Shown piece by piece: positions 48,771-58,250 of a stretch of DNA of 64,000 nt. The stretch lies in assembly GCF_000346465.2 (NCBI RefSeq), contig NC_034012.1, positions 21,301,169 to 21,365,168 on the forward strand, in the 5' to 3' direction. Position numbers and translations under genes: made by a program. Position 1 is the stretch's first letter, and every line of letters begins with the position of its first letter. Below the pieces are notes generated by a model. The model was not told the DNA's origin. It ran no database searches and saw only the letters and a list, made by a program, of their open reading frames with translations. This DNA comes from Prunus persica (Eukaryota; Streptophyta; Magnoliopsida; Rosales; Rosaceae).

Positions 48771-49162
48771 TGATGCGGACATCATTAGTTAGTTTCCTAG
48801 AATCTCTAGTTTTCCAGATTTCACTAGGATTTTAGTTTCCAAATTTTTAGTCGGATTTGATTTAAGTTTCCTAGTTTATTTGAATTAGTTCCTTGGTGGA
48901 TTAGGATTTCTGTTTTAGTAAGGGATTTTTATCCTATTGTCTCTAGGTTTTAATTTGCTATATATACCCCCAACGTAGTTCTTTAAAATGGAGTTGTTGA
49001 GATATAAAGAAAAGCTTATTTTCTAGAGATTGGAGACTACTTGGCGTGAAGCCAAACCCCTGGAGTGATTCCAGACCTATCCCTTTTGTTCTGTTTTCTG
49101 TTTTCCTTGTTTTCGCTTCCGCTAAACTACCTAAATACTCAATTCACCCATATCCTACGTCA
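48771..49162 (+). mobile_element. Solo LTR, 392 bp, in RFC3 intron 3
   Basis: Starts TGATGCGGACATC and ends TATCCTACGTCA, with ACATC directly repeated at 48766-48770 and 49163-49167. It contains a TATATATA promoter-like word (around 48959) and no ORF. The orientation is read from the TATA position and is tentative. Confidence 0.8.
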
Positions 49163-49583
49163 ACATCTTAATCATTTCCAAAAGCTGCAATCATGTGGAT
49201 GAAAACAAAGTTCAAAGATTCTTATCAAGAGAAAAAACCCGAGACTATTTTTCTTTTGAAAATAAAAATGTAGGTACAAAACTCTGTTCTTTTTTGGGAA
49301 AGCTAACAAGGAGTAATAATAATAAGCAACACATGTTTTCCGAAATGAACAGAAAGTGAAATCTAAGTAGAATATTCAAATTACATTCAAGTATGTAATG
49401 ATTTGTCAACGTAATGCTTTAGCATGCTCAATGAATTTGCTAAAGTCTAAAGATGACCAGTAATTATCCAATAAAACATAAATCAACGTAGCTTCACCTA
49501 AATATTAATGAAAAATAACAACATTTCCTACAGAAGCAGCATTAATGATCAATCACATGAATTAAAAAGAGGGTGAAGCTTGC

Positions 49584-49616
49584 ATCAACTTTCCATGCCT
49601 TGTTTTCCACCTTCAC
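49584..49616 (-). pseudogene. RFC3: RFC3 exon 3, 33 nt, followed by a GC donor
   Basis: Encodes VKVENKAWKVD between the acceptor GGTTGGCAG and a non-canonical donor GCAAGC. Phase continuity with exon 4 (AGSRTIDIEL) requires this GC-AG intron. The exon lies just outside the Tat-like element (left LTR start 49698). Confidence 0.9.
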
Positions 49617-49697
49617 CTGCCAACCACAAGAATTTCTCAAAATCCATAATCCGTCACAAAAGAAGCTTTTGTTCTCTTCAGACATATTCTCAGTAGC

Positions 49698-50132
49698 TGT
49701 TGTGCAGGGAAGAAGGCTAGGACCTTCGGTAAGCGGAGAACCTGCATAAGACAAAGTGGGAGAAGCAGTCGTTAAGCTTCGGACACCGGTGTGGTGCCAG
49801 CTGAAGGCTCTCCGATGCTTAAGTCAGCTATAAGTGGTAACTTTGGCAAAGTAACAGTAAAGATGAGAAAGTAGTTACCCTTTTTACTTGGGTCCTGTTC
49901 CCTATTTATAGGGGAGTGAAAGTGAGAGGTTTGTACAAAGTTTCAATGTGGGACTTTGTGCAAGTTACCTTGGTGGCGACACGTGTCCTGGAGATTAGGT
50001 TTGGCAATTGGGAGCTTCGGCAGGTGTCTGGCACTTCGGGAGTGTGTCTTCCTTCGGCAGGGAAGAAGGTGTAGCTGCCTTGGTGCTAGTCGCTTTGATG
50101 CTGGGTACGCTCGGTTGATTATGGTGTAAACA
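49698..50132 (-). repeat. Tat-like element 3' LTR
   Basis: Shares long near-identical stretches with the 5' LTR ('tatttataggggagtgaaag', 'gcgacacgtgtcctggagat'). It lacks about 65 bp near its CAACA end that the 5' LTR has, and retains about 45 bp near its TGTTT end that the other lacks. Confidence 0.88.
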
Positions 50133-53100
50133 GTAGTTCCTCAAGTTCGCGGTCAAGAAGTAACTTTTGGGTTAGAAACTTGTGAGTTTTTTGTGTAATC
50201 ATGACCGAGCATTCCAGCTTAGTTAGTCTTTAAAGCCTTTGGTAGCTGTGTATCTAGGTGTTTAGCAAGGAGGCCGGGACTGGGCTCTGTGGAGCTGAGC
50301 TTCGGTAAGGGCCGGGGCCTGGAAGCTTCGGCAAATGAGCCATGAGGAGCACTCTTGTGAGCCTTACACTCTTTTTGCATGGCCTTTGCCGTTCCCCCCT
50401 CCCCCCCCCCCCCCTCTTTTATTTATTTATTTTTAGGCTAGGCCTTTGGTGAGCTAAGATTGTTGTGAGCCCCCAAGAAAAGCCACATGACCCCTGCCGT
50501 TCGGCAAGGGGTTTGAAAAGTCTCGGGCTCGGGCCTTGGGTTCGGTTTTGGCGAAAAGGTTGGGCTTCGGCAAGGCATGGGGAAAATAGAGTGGGGCTGA
50601 GCCCCAATTGGAACTAGGGTTTGGGAGGAGCAAGGGTATCTCTCTTTGTACAAGAGGTGTCGTTCGACAGTGTATGTGCACAAGGAGGCTAACCCGATTG
50701 CAGCAAATGTTGTTTTCGACACCACCGAATCGGCAACATTATCCCTACCGTTCGGCAAGGCATATCTGGGACCAAATCCACTCTTCTTATTTTTCTCGTC
50801 GATCGACGGTTTTTCACAAGGGTGCTAAAGCAGATTGGGTCTTTGGTCCTTGGTTCTCACGGAGAGTTGGAGTTGTCTCTATTAGCCAAAGCTCAACCCT
50901 TGCCGTTCGGCAAGGGGTGATCAGAAATTTTTGAGAGGCCTCTTGCTGTGTATTCGGCAAGTGGAGATTTTCGTGGGCAAGCTAGTAGGTGGTTTTAGTA
51001 TAGCATAGTTTCGGCAAGGCTGGGTCGGTTGAGGCTAGGTACTCGAGCTTTGGAGAAGGGTTTTTCGAGCTGGTCCTTCGGCAACAAGGTATGGTTTGGA
51101 GTCCCGATTTGTGCTTTCACAGCCCTTGCCGTTCGGCAAGGGTGTCTTGATAAATTTTTGAAGCTCCTCTTTCTGTTGTGTTGATCTAAGGTGTTTTTGC
51201 TGTGTTCATGCTTCGGCAAGGGGTGTAGACTTGTTGCTATGAATTTCGTGGGTCTCTAAATAATTCTGCACGGCCCAAGGGTGGCCTTGGAGAATTTGCT
51301 AAGTCTTGGTTCGGCGAGAGCACTTCTTTCGTAGCTTCAGCGTGGTATCTAGGAGCTGGGCCCTTGGATTTATGTCAAGAACTTTGGCAAGATAGGGCCG
51401 AGAGGTATTTGAGCTAGGCTATTGGCGTGTGGGTGGTGCCTAATCCTTTAGCAAGAGGACGACCATCCTTGCGTGCGTGTCCCCTAGTGTTTTAGCGCAG
51501 GTGAGTTTGGAGCTGGGCCTCTTTGGTCGCCACTTGGTAGCTGGGCCATCCCTTCAGCAAAGGTAAAAATTTTGTGACCTCCGAAAATAATTTTCCATAG
51601 GACTTGCCGTTCAGCAAGGCCAGCTTTGCTCATTTCGAAATGGTGGTAACTTTGGTTTTTTGTAGGCGTAAGGGGCTAGGTTTCGGAGCTGGATTTGAGG
51701 TTGTACCTTCTTTCAAGAGGCTAGGCCTCTCGATTTTTGTTTTAGAACCTTGGTGGGCATTAGCTGGGTCCCGAAGGTTTAGTCAATAACCGGGGTGTCT
51801 TGGGGCTTCGGCAAGATAAGGAAGAAGCTGGAGCTGAGCCTTTAGAGCTAGGCCTGCGTTGGAGCTGGGTCATTAGACTTTTGGCAAGAGCTGGGCTTTG
51901 AAGGTGGATTTGGAAGCCTTAGGTTGGCTTTTCCGTGTGGGAAGTGCAGCTGGGCCTCTTGCTAAGGTAAATATTTTTTTGTGAGGGCCTCTGTTTCGTC
52001 ATGCATTGGCTTTGCCGTTAGGCAATGTCTCTTCGACTTCTTCTCTCCAATTATTTTATTTTTTATTTTTTATTTTTTGAATTTCTCTCCTCTTCCTTTT
52101 CGCATGTTGCTTGCTATTTGGCAATTTGGTTGATTTTGGTTCTCTAAATTTGCTGCAGGATCTCGGTAAGAGAGGGTGGGGCTTAAGCCTTTGGTTATAA
52201 AATAAGGAGCTGGACCAACGAAGCTTGGGTGCTGGGCAGATTCGGCAAGGAGCCTAAATTTGGAGCTTGGGCCCTTCATCAAAACTTGGAATCGAGCCTG
52301 CTCAGGGCGTGGATGTGTCAAGGCTTTTTTGCAAAACTGAGGTAACTACTTTGGTGAGGCCCCCTTTTCTGTTTGCATGGCCCTTGCCGAACGGCAAGGG
52401 CATGAGTCTCTTTGTTTGTTGTTTCGGCAAGGCTTCTGTGGTGTTGATTCTGGGCAGGGCCTCGAGAGCTAGGGCACGGATTGAGAGCTAGGTCACGGGT
52501 TTTGTTGCTTCATTGTCTGACTTTGGTTGAGTACGGTCTGAGTTGCATTCGGCAAGACTTTTTTGTGAGTCCCCTATTTTCTTCTCCATGGTGCTTGCCG
52601 CTCGGCAGTGCCCTTTAGGCCCATGTATGTTGTTTTGATGGGTGTCTAGAGGATTTTGGGCCTTTAGAACTAGGGCACGGGTTGGCTTAGCCTCATTTTT
52701 AGAAAAATGGTGAATGGTGAGCCCTCCCCGTTTTACTTCCACGGGCCTTGCCGGTAAGGCCCCTTTGAAATCTCCTCTCCGTTCTTTTTTGTTTAAAATT
52801 TGAATTTCAAATTATGTGTAGGTACAAGAAATTTGAGAGGGAAATGAGGGGGTGCTAGGGTTTTCTCGTGAACCGAGGCATAGGTACCTTTGGTTCGTTA
52901 TAAATAGGAACTTGGGGTGGTGAAGGCACCACACTTGAGTTTTGGAGAAAAATTGCTAGAAAGTGAAAAGGAGAAAAGGAGATTTCCAGCAATATTTGGT
53001 GGTGGTGCTTGTGGCCAAGGTGATTTCCGGCTATTCTTTCGTGGTGGTGCAAACAAGTTTAGACCTTGTTTCTTTGAAATTTTTGAATTGAAATGTCTTT

Positions 53101-53290
53101 CTTTGCATGAACATGTTGAAGGCTAGGAAGAACACCTTGAATATGAGCATGAACTTGATGAACACTTTGAGCATTGATATGAACATGGTGAATGCTTGCT
53201 TGTAGACCAAAGAACATGTAGATTTGCCATCTTTTTTGTGTTGTGTTTTGATCCTCCTTACATGTGCATTAGTTCCTTTTTCTTGTTTTT
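50133..53290. repeat. Non-coding region of the Tat-like element with CTTCGGCAAG words and hairpins
   Basis: Many copies of CTTCGGCAAG and at least seven short palindromes of the type CCTTGCCG-TT-CGGCAAGG: 50491, 50742, 50897, 51123, 51601 (one mismatch), 52011 (imperfect) and 52381 (with AA in the loop). Repeated 'gagctgggcc' and 'ctagggcacggg' phrases fill the spacing. Purine/GC-rich, no credible ORF. A poly-C/T tract lies at 50394-50417. Confidence 0.8.
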
Positions 53291-53301
53291 GCATATTGTA
53301 G

Positions 53302-54077
53302 ATGTCTGAAAGTTCTGATAGAGAAAGTCATGACCCCCCTACCTTTGGTGGGGATGATACTGAGAGTAAAGAGCCCAGCCAATATGTTTGTTCTGAAGAG
53401 GAGAGTTCAGAGACAGAGGGTGTGGTAGAAGGTATTATAGAAAGTAGGACAGTAGTGCATGAGGGTGAGAGGGGTGAGCCATCAGTAGACTTCGGGTCAG
53501 CTGCATATAGGGAGATGCAGAGGAATTATATAGAGTTAGAGGCTATAGCGAACCGGGTTCTAGCTTTGCCGCATATGCTAGAGGTGGGTTTGAGCAACCA
53601 GGCATCACCATCGGGGTCCGTGGGTATAGCCGTGGCTTTAGTTTCAGAGGGAGTGGACATTTGGGTTGGTGTCCCTTTGGCGAGGCAAAACACACTTACA
53701 GAAGCAAAGTTGGCCCAGCTTTGGACAGACTATTGTGTTCCACCCTATGTGGGCTTGAGGTTACCCACTGCGGCTGATGTGGTTAGATATCCTTCGGATG
53801 GCTCTGTGATGATTTTTACGGATATGTACCGGCATGACTTCAGACTACCATTTCATCCATGGGTGCAGATGATGTTGGCCAAGTTGGGATATGCGTTGGG
53901 GCAGTATAATCCTAACTTTTGGATTCTTCTTCATGGAGTTTATATCGCTTGGTGGCTGGCTAGGTTGGGGGAGCCAACATTTGAGCAGTTCATGTACTTG
54001 TACTTAATTTCGAAACAACAGGGAAGTTTTGGCTGGGTACAAGCTAATTGCCAAAAGGCGAATGAGAGGGGTTACTT
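53302..54077 (+). CDS. Antisense extra ORF of the Tat-like element, 3' truncated
   Basis: Starts MSESSDRESHDPPTFGG (acidic, Ser/Glu-rich for about 60 residues), then has a folded part with LPTAADVVRYPSDGSV, FRLPFHPWVQMMLAKLGYAL, QYNPNFWILLHGVY and EPTFEQFMYLYLIS. This pattern resembles the plant 'putative gypsy type transposon' domain (PF04195-like). It is transcribed opposite to gag-pol, placed between pol and the 3' LTR, as known for aORFs of Tat elements. Its natural C-terminus is lost: after NERGYF the frame reads antisense RT sequence to 54171. Function unknown. Confidence 0.75.
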
Positions 54078-54482
54078 TATGTCCTTGACCGTCTTAGGTA
54101 TCGTCATGTCTAAGATGGCCTGGATCTTCTCTGGATTAACCTCAATACCCCTCTGGCGCATCACCTTATAGCAGTAGAGGCCACGATCCGTAATGAATGA
54201 GGTGTAGGCTTGGTCCTCAGCGTGCATGAAGATCTGGTTGTACCCTGAGTAAGCATCCATGAAGCTAATAAGGGCGTGGCCAGCTGTGGCGTCAACCAGC
54301 TGGTCAATGCGGGGTAGGGGGAAGCTATCCTTCGAACAGGCCCGATTAAGGTTGGTGTCATCTACACACATGCGCCAGCCCTTTCTTGGTTTGCGGACCA
54401 TCACCACATTAGCCAGCCATGTGGGATAGTCAACCTCCTTGATGAATCCGATACTACTCAGCCTATCCACCTCCGCCCTCAT
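54078..54482 (-). pseudogene. Tat-like reverse transcriptase fragment lacking the catalytic box
   Basis: Contains FIKEVDYPTWLANVVMVRK, WRMCVDDTNLNRACSKDSFP, HALISFMDAYSGYNQI and GLYCYKVM, then jumps in frame to RQRGIEVNPEKIQAILDM. The stretch with the YVDD active site that normally lies between KVM and RGIEVNP is deleted. The fragment ends at TVKDIK, where it abuts the antisense ORF. It could not encode an active enzyme. Confidence 0.88.
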
Positions 54483-54805
54483 GGCCTCATAGCGCTCGGG
54501 GTCATAAGCGCGACACTTCTGTTGAATGGGTGGATGACAGGATTAACGCTGAGCCTATGAGATATGATGTCTGGTGATAAGCCAGGCATGTCATTGTAGG
54601 ACCATGCGAAGACTTCAGAGTTGAGGCGGAGGAAGGCGACGAGGTCAGAGCGAAGCTCTTGTGAGAGGGAGGTGTCGATCCGGGATATCGTCGTGAAGAG
54701 TAACCAGCTCCAGGTCTTCCAAAGGTTCGGCCTGCTGTGTGACAGACTCTTTCCTAGGGTCTTCCGGTCGTTCAGTGCCAACTTGAGGAGGGGCTAGAGC
54801 CTTGG

Positions 54806-57291
54806 TTACTGCGAGGGCCTCACTCTTATGTTGGCGATTAGTGGATTTGACTGCTGAAGCATAGCAACTTCGGGCGCCAAGTTGGTCGCTGTGCACCATG
54901 CACCGTGCCTGTGCCCCATGCACCGTGCCTGTGCCCCATGCACCGTGCCTGTGCCATTGGGCGTAGGGAACTTCAGCAGCATCATATGTGTGGAAATAAA
55001 GACCTTCATTTGGGCCAAGGTAGGGCGCCCGAGGATGACGGTGTAAGTTGTGAGACAGTCAACAATGAGGAAGAGGGTGGTGACCGTTGCCCGCTGGGGT
55101 GCGGCTCTAATAGATTTAGGGAGATGGATGCTTCCAATGGGCTGGACAACATCACTAGAGAAGCTCATAAAGGGTGTGATGCTTCGATCGAGCAAGTGAG
55201 ACGGGACCTGGAGCTCATTGAAAGTGTCAGCAAACATCACACTGACCGAGCTGCCAGTGTCCACCAAGATACGCCCAACGTCGAAGTTAGAAATGTCCGC
55301 ACGGATAATGAATGGGTCATCATAGGGGAGAATAACACCACGCTCCTCCTCCTTGCAGAAGGTAATGAGGGCCCAGCCCAATTTTTGGGTCTTCGGCAAG
55401 CGTCCCTGCTCGGTGCTGAAGGCCTGGTGGGCATAGGTGGAGCCGACATAATGTTTGATGGAGTTGTTGGAGGTTCCAGCCAAGGTAGGACCACCACTAA
55501 TGGTGGAGATCATGTTGATCTGCCGTTGGTGAGGGTTAGGTGGGGGTGGGAGGTTGTGCACATAGTTGTCCAGCTTCCTTTCACGGATGAACCCTTCAAT
55601 GATGTTGCGCAAGGCAACATAAGATTCGGTGTCATGGCCGCTGAACTGATGAAAGCGGCAGAAGAAGCTCGTGTTTGGCATAGGCTTGTCGGACGGTCTC
55701 CGGGGGGTGGCTTGGGGATGATAGGGGCCTCACGCATTAGTACGTTCTCATAGGTGGTGTTGAGGGTGGTGAAGACCTCGAACTTAGGCCTGGGTGTGAA
55801 GGGAAGTGGGGCCCGATCACTTGTCTTGGGAGGGTTGCTTCCACTAGATTGGTGGTGGTTGCCATGTCTGCCACGCTTGTTATTGCTGAAGGGATACTGG
55901 TAGCTATCCTTCCTTTTTGGGTGTGAGGTACCTTAGGTACTTGGGGCCGGAGTAGAATGCTGAGGTGGGCTGGGGCAGGTACTGAAGCAGGTGGAGGATC
56001 AGCGAAAGTACTACGCGCCAGGTTGGCTGGGCCACACTTAGAATTGAAGTATTCAGCCTTGGCGTGAACCGCTGCCTGCTTCATTAGCTCTGCATATGTG
56101 TTCCAACTGTTGCTATGAACCAGGTAGCGGAAGTTAGATTCGCGGAGGCCACTCTTGAAAGCCCCGAAGGCAGCGCGATCGTCAGTCTCTGGGCAGTGGG
56201 ATTATTCATGACTGAACCGGGCTGCATACTCCCGAAGGGGTTCGTCCTCACCCTGCCGAAGCATGTACAAGTCGTCAGCGGAGTATAGGCAATCAGTCTG
56301 GGTCATGAAATGGGTTGATGGTACGGGGGTGTAGCCTATAGAACCAGTTTAGGGCCGCGCCGCTGAGGGTGGAAAGGAAGAAGAGGCACATGCCTTCGTT
56401 AGTGAGGCCCTTGCACCCAAGGGCAGACTGGAAGGAGTGGATATGGGTGAGAGGGTCCTCCGTGCCAGTGTAGAAGGCGATACGGATCGGCTAGATATCC
56501 AGTAAAGGGCCCAGGTCGTGGTTTTGCCCAGAGAGGTTGATGGCTGCGATGTTGTTCGCTCTCCAGACGCCGGACCTTCTCAAATAGAAGCCTCATGGCG
56601 GGTCGGTATGAGGGAGAGTCTCGGGTGCTGAAGGCCTGTGGGGTGGGCAGACAGAAGCTGGGGAAGGTTCCCATTCTTCGAACGCCTCAGTATGGTGAGG
56701 TGGCCAGGCTTTTGAATTATAAAATTTCCAGCTATCCAAGTCCTTTACGTCCTCATCGTCGGGTAAGTGGGTGGGGTCTGGTGGGGGGCCCAAGTGTGTC
56801 ACTAGTAGGTCTTCGAGGTTAACAGGAATAGGGATCAGCTCCGGTTGACGGTTTGAGATGCAGTCCTTGCAATCTCTATAGATCTTGACTGGTTCATGAG
56901 GCCGGTCCTTCGGCGGGGGAATGCAAAGAAGTCCCGACTGGGTCGGCTCCGGATGAAGATGGCCTTTACCCTTGCGGAGCCTAGATTAGGCCGGGGCGCT
57001 GTGACTCGAGTGCACTAGTTGGTTTGGTTGGGTATGCCCAACATTCTTGGTGTGGTCTTGTTGAGCATCCTGGGTGTGAGTCCTCTCCCAGTTTCGCTTT
57101 AGAACACGATAGTCATGCTCCAGCTCAACATTCCAACAATGAAGATGCTCGTATTTCTCCGACATTTTATTAACACTGTCGCGGAGGCGCTCCACTTCTG
57201 CTTGGAGCTTGGCATCTGCAGAAGATTTCCTTAGGGAAGTACCCTCGCGGGGGGTATAGTGCTGGGTATCGTGGCTATCCTCAGTCAGCAT
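54806..57291 (-). pseudogene. Tat-like gag and protease, decayed
   Basis: The gag N-terminus (MLTEDSHDTQHYTPREGTSL, then a coiled region) is open to 56986. The capsid part follows in broken frames (HIHSFQSALGCK-like, ALNWFYRLHPRTINPF, REYAARFSHE then TAA). The gag C-terminus (FCRFHQFSGHDTESYVALRN) and protease (ILVDTGSSVSVMFADTF, ILGRPTLAQMK) are in one open frame from 55681. A 20-bp unit (CACCGTGCCTGTGCCCCATG) is repeated about three times at 54893-54956 and adds Gly/His/Ala-rich residues after the protease. Confidence 0.85.
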
Positions 57292-57402
57292 AGCAGAGTG
57301 TGGGGTGAAGAAGAGGCGACGGGGCCTGATAGGTGATGGAGATAGCTGGGCTGGTAGAGAAAGAGGGGATTCAAGTGTCGTTTCCCACAGACGGTGCCAA
57401 GC

Positions 57403-57852
57403 TGTTGATGCTCAAAATGGCCCGGCCAATATCGATCCTAACTTAGTGATGAGTGTGGGGTCTTCGGCAGGGAAGAAGGCTAGGACCTTCGGTAAGCGGA
57501 GAACCTACAGAAGACAAAGTGGGAGAAGCAGTCGTTAAGCTTCGGACACCAGTGTGGTGCCGACCGAAGGCTCTCCGATACTTAAGTTAGCTATAAGTGG
57601 TAACTTTGGCAGAGTAACAGTAAAGATGAGAAAGTAGTTACCCTTTTTACCTGGGTACTGTTCCCTATTTATAGGGGAGTGAAAGTGAGAGGTTTGCACA
57701 AAGTTTCAATGTGGGACTTTGTGCAAGTCGCCGTGGTGGCGACACGTGTCCTGGAGATTAGGTTTGGCAATTGGGAGCTTCGGCAGGTGTTTGGCACTTC
57801 GGGAGTGTGTCTTCCTTCGGCAGGGAAGAAGGCGTGGCTTATGGTGCAAACA
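57403..57852 (-). repeat. Tat-like element 5' LTR
   Basis: About 450 bp. On the minus strand it starts TGTTTGCACCATAAGCC and ends GAGCATCAACA, next to GCTTGGCACCGTCTG. A TATTTATAGGG word, in plus-strand reading, lies near 57666. Confidence 0.88.
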
Positions 57853-57956
57853 GTAGCCATATAAAGGGTGAGGGCCAAAATACGCATAAATTGATAATTA
57901 TTACTGGGCTGGGAGAAATTTAAAACAATAAAGAGTAAGTTAAAAAAAGCAGGGAC

Positions 57957-58067
57957 CTTATCGGCGCTGGGTCCGAAAATCTGACGAAGAAGGGCGATGA
58001 TTAGGGTTTTCTTGCTGGAACCAGAAGGGCCATAAAAGAGCAAATGGGGGCAGTCCTACTCTGAGAC
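57957..58067 (-). pseudogene. RFC3: RFC3 exon 2 with nonsense codon and altered Walker A
   Basis: Opens after TTAAACAG with V-S-E-stop-D-C-P-H-L-L. The TAG at 58056-58058 replaces the family's Gln. The Walker A motif reads GPSGSSKK instead of GPSGSGKK, a Gly to Ser change next to the ATP-binding lysine. Ends PSADK before GTCCCTG. Confidence 0.93.
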
Positions 58068-58166
58068 CTGTTTAAGATCAAGATGTCAAAAATTCAATTA
58101 TAAATAAAAACTAGAAATTGGGAAATGAAACCAGTAGATATGAGAGGATGAGGGTTTGGGTTCTAC

Positions 58167-58250
58167 GAGTTTCTTGAGGTTTTGTGCGATGTCTTGGTGG
58201 ACCATTGCCTGGTCTAGGGTTTTGGGTCTGTACTTGTCCACTCACAGCAT
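58167..58250 (-). pseudogene. RFC3: RFC3 exon 1 with nonsense codon
   Basis: ATG at 58250, then CTG and TGA where RFC3 proteins have Trp (MLW), then VDKYRPKTLDQAMVHQDIAQ and NLKKL. The donor GTAGAA follows in phase 0. The TGG to TGA change is a G-to-A transition. Confidence 0.93.

Larger units (their letters stand above)
49698..57852 (-). mobile_element. Tat-like Ty3-gypsy retrotransposon, 8,155 bp, internally deleted
   Basis: LTRs are 57852-57403 (5') and 50132-49698 (3') on the minus strand, each starting TGTTT(A/G)CACCATAA-like and ending CAACA. GTAGC is duplicated at 49693-49697 and 57853-57857. TTGGCACCGTCTGTGGGAA, a typical Tat-type start of the internal region, follows the 5' LTR. Gag, protease and part of RT are on the minus strand. 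RNase H and integrase are missing. An extra ORF lies antisense between pol and the 3' LTR, as described for Tat-lineage elements. It sits in RFC3 intron 2, in the same orientation as the gene. Confidence 0.9.
18413..58250 (-). pseudogene. RFC3: RFC3 pseudogene (replication factor C subunit 3), 11 exons over 39.8 kb
   Basis: RFC3 is a small AAA+ subunit of the clamp loader that places PCNA on DNA. All eleven coding exons were found on the minus strand, in order, with agreeing phases, and would give about 355 residues as in plant RFC3. Recognisable parts are VDKYRPKTLDQ (exon 1), the Walker A region GPSGSSKK (exon 2), VLNEVDKLSREAQHSLRR, the Walker B/SRC region with CCNSSSKVTEAIRSRC (exon 5), and the C-terminal AFVAKFMSIYKGFL (exon 11). 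Defects are TGA in place of Trp-3 (58242-58244), TAG in place of Gln (58056-58058), Walker A GSG to GSS, and a 40-bp tandem duplication in exon 7 that shifts the frame. Introns hold Copia-1 with nested CACTA, solo LTR and TRIM, plus Copia-2, another solo LTR and a Tat-like element. A functional copy must exist elsewhere if the plant is viable. Confidence 0.95.

Noticed and set aside
54078..54171. Last 30 or so residues of the plus-strand ORF as part of its protein
   Set aside because: This stretch is the exact antisense of the reverse transcriptase fragment; homology of the ORF ends at NERGYF.
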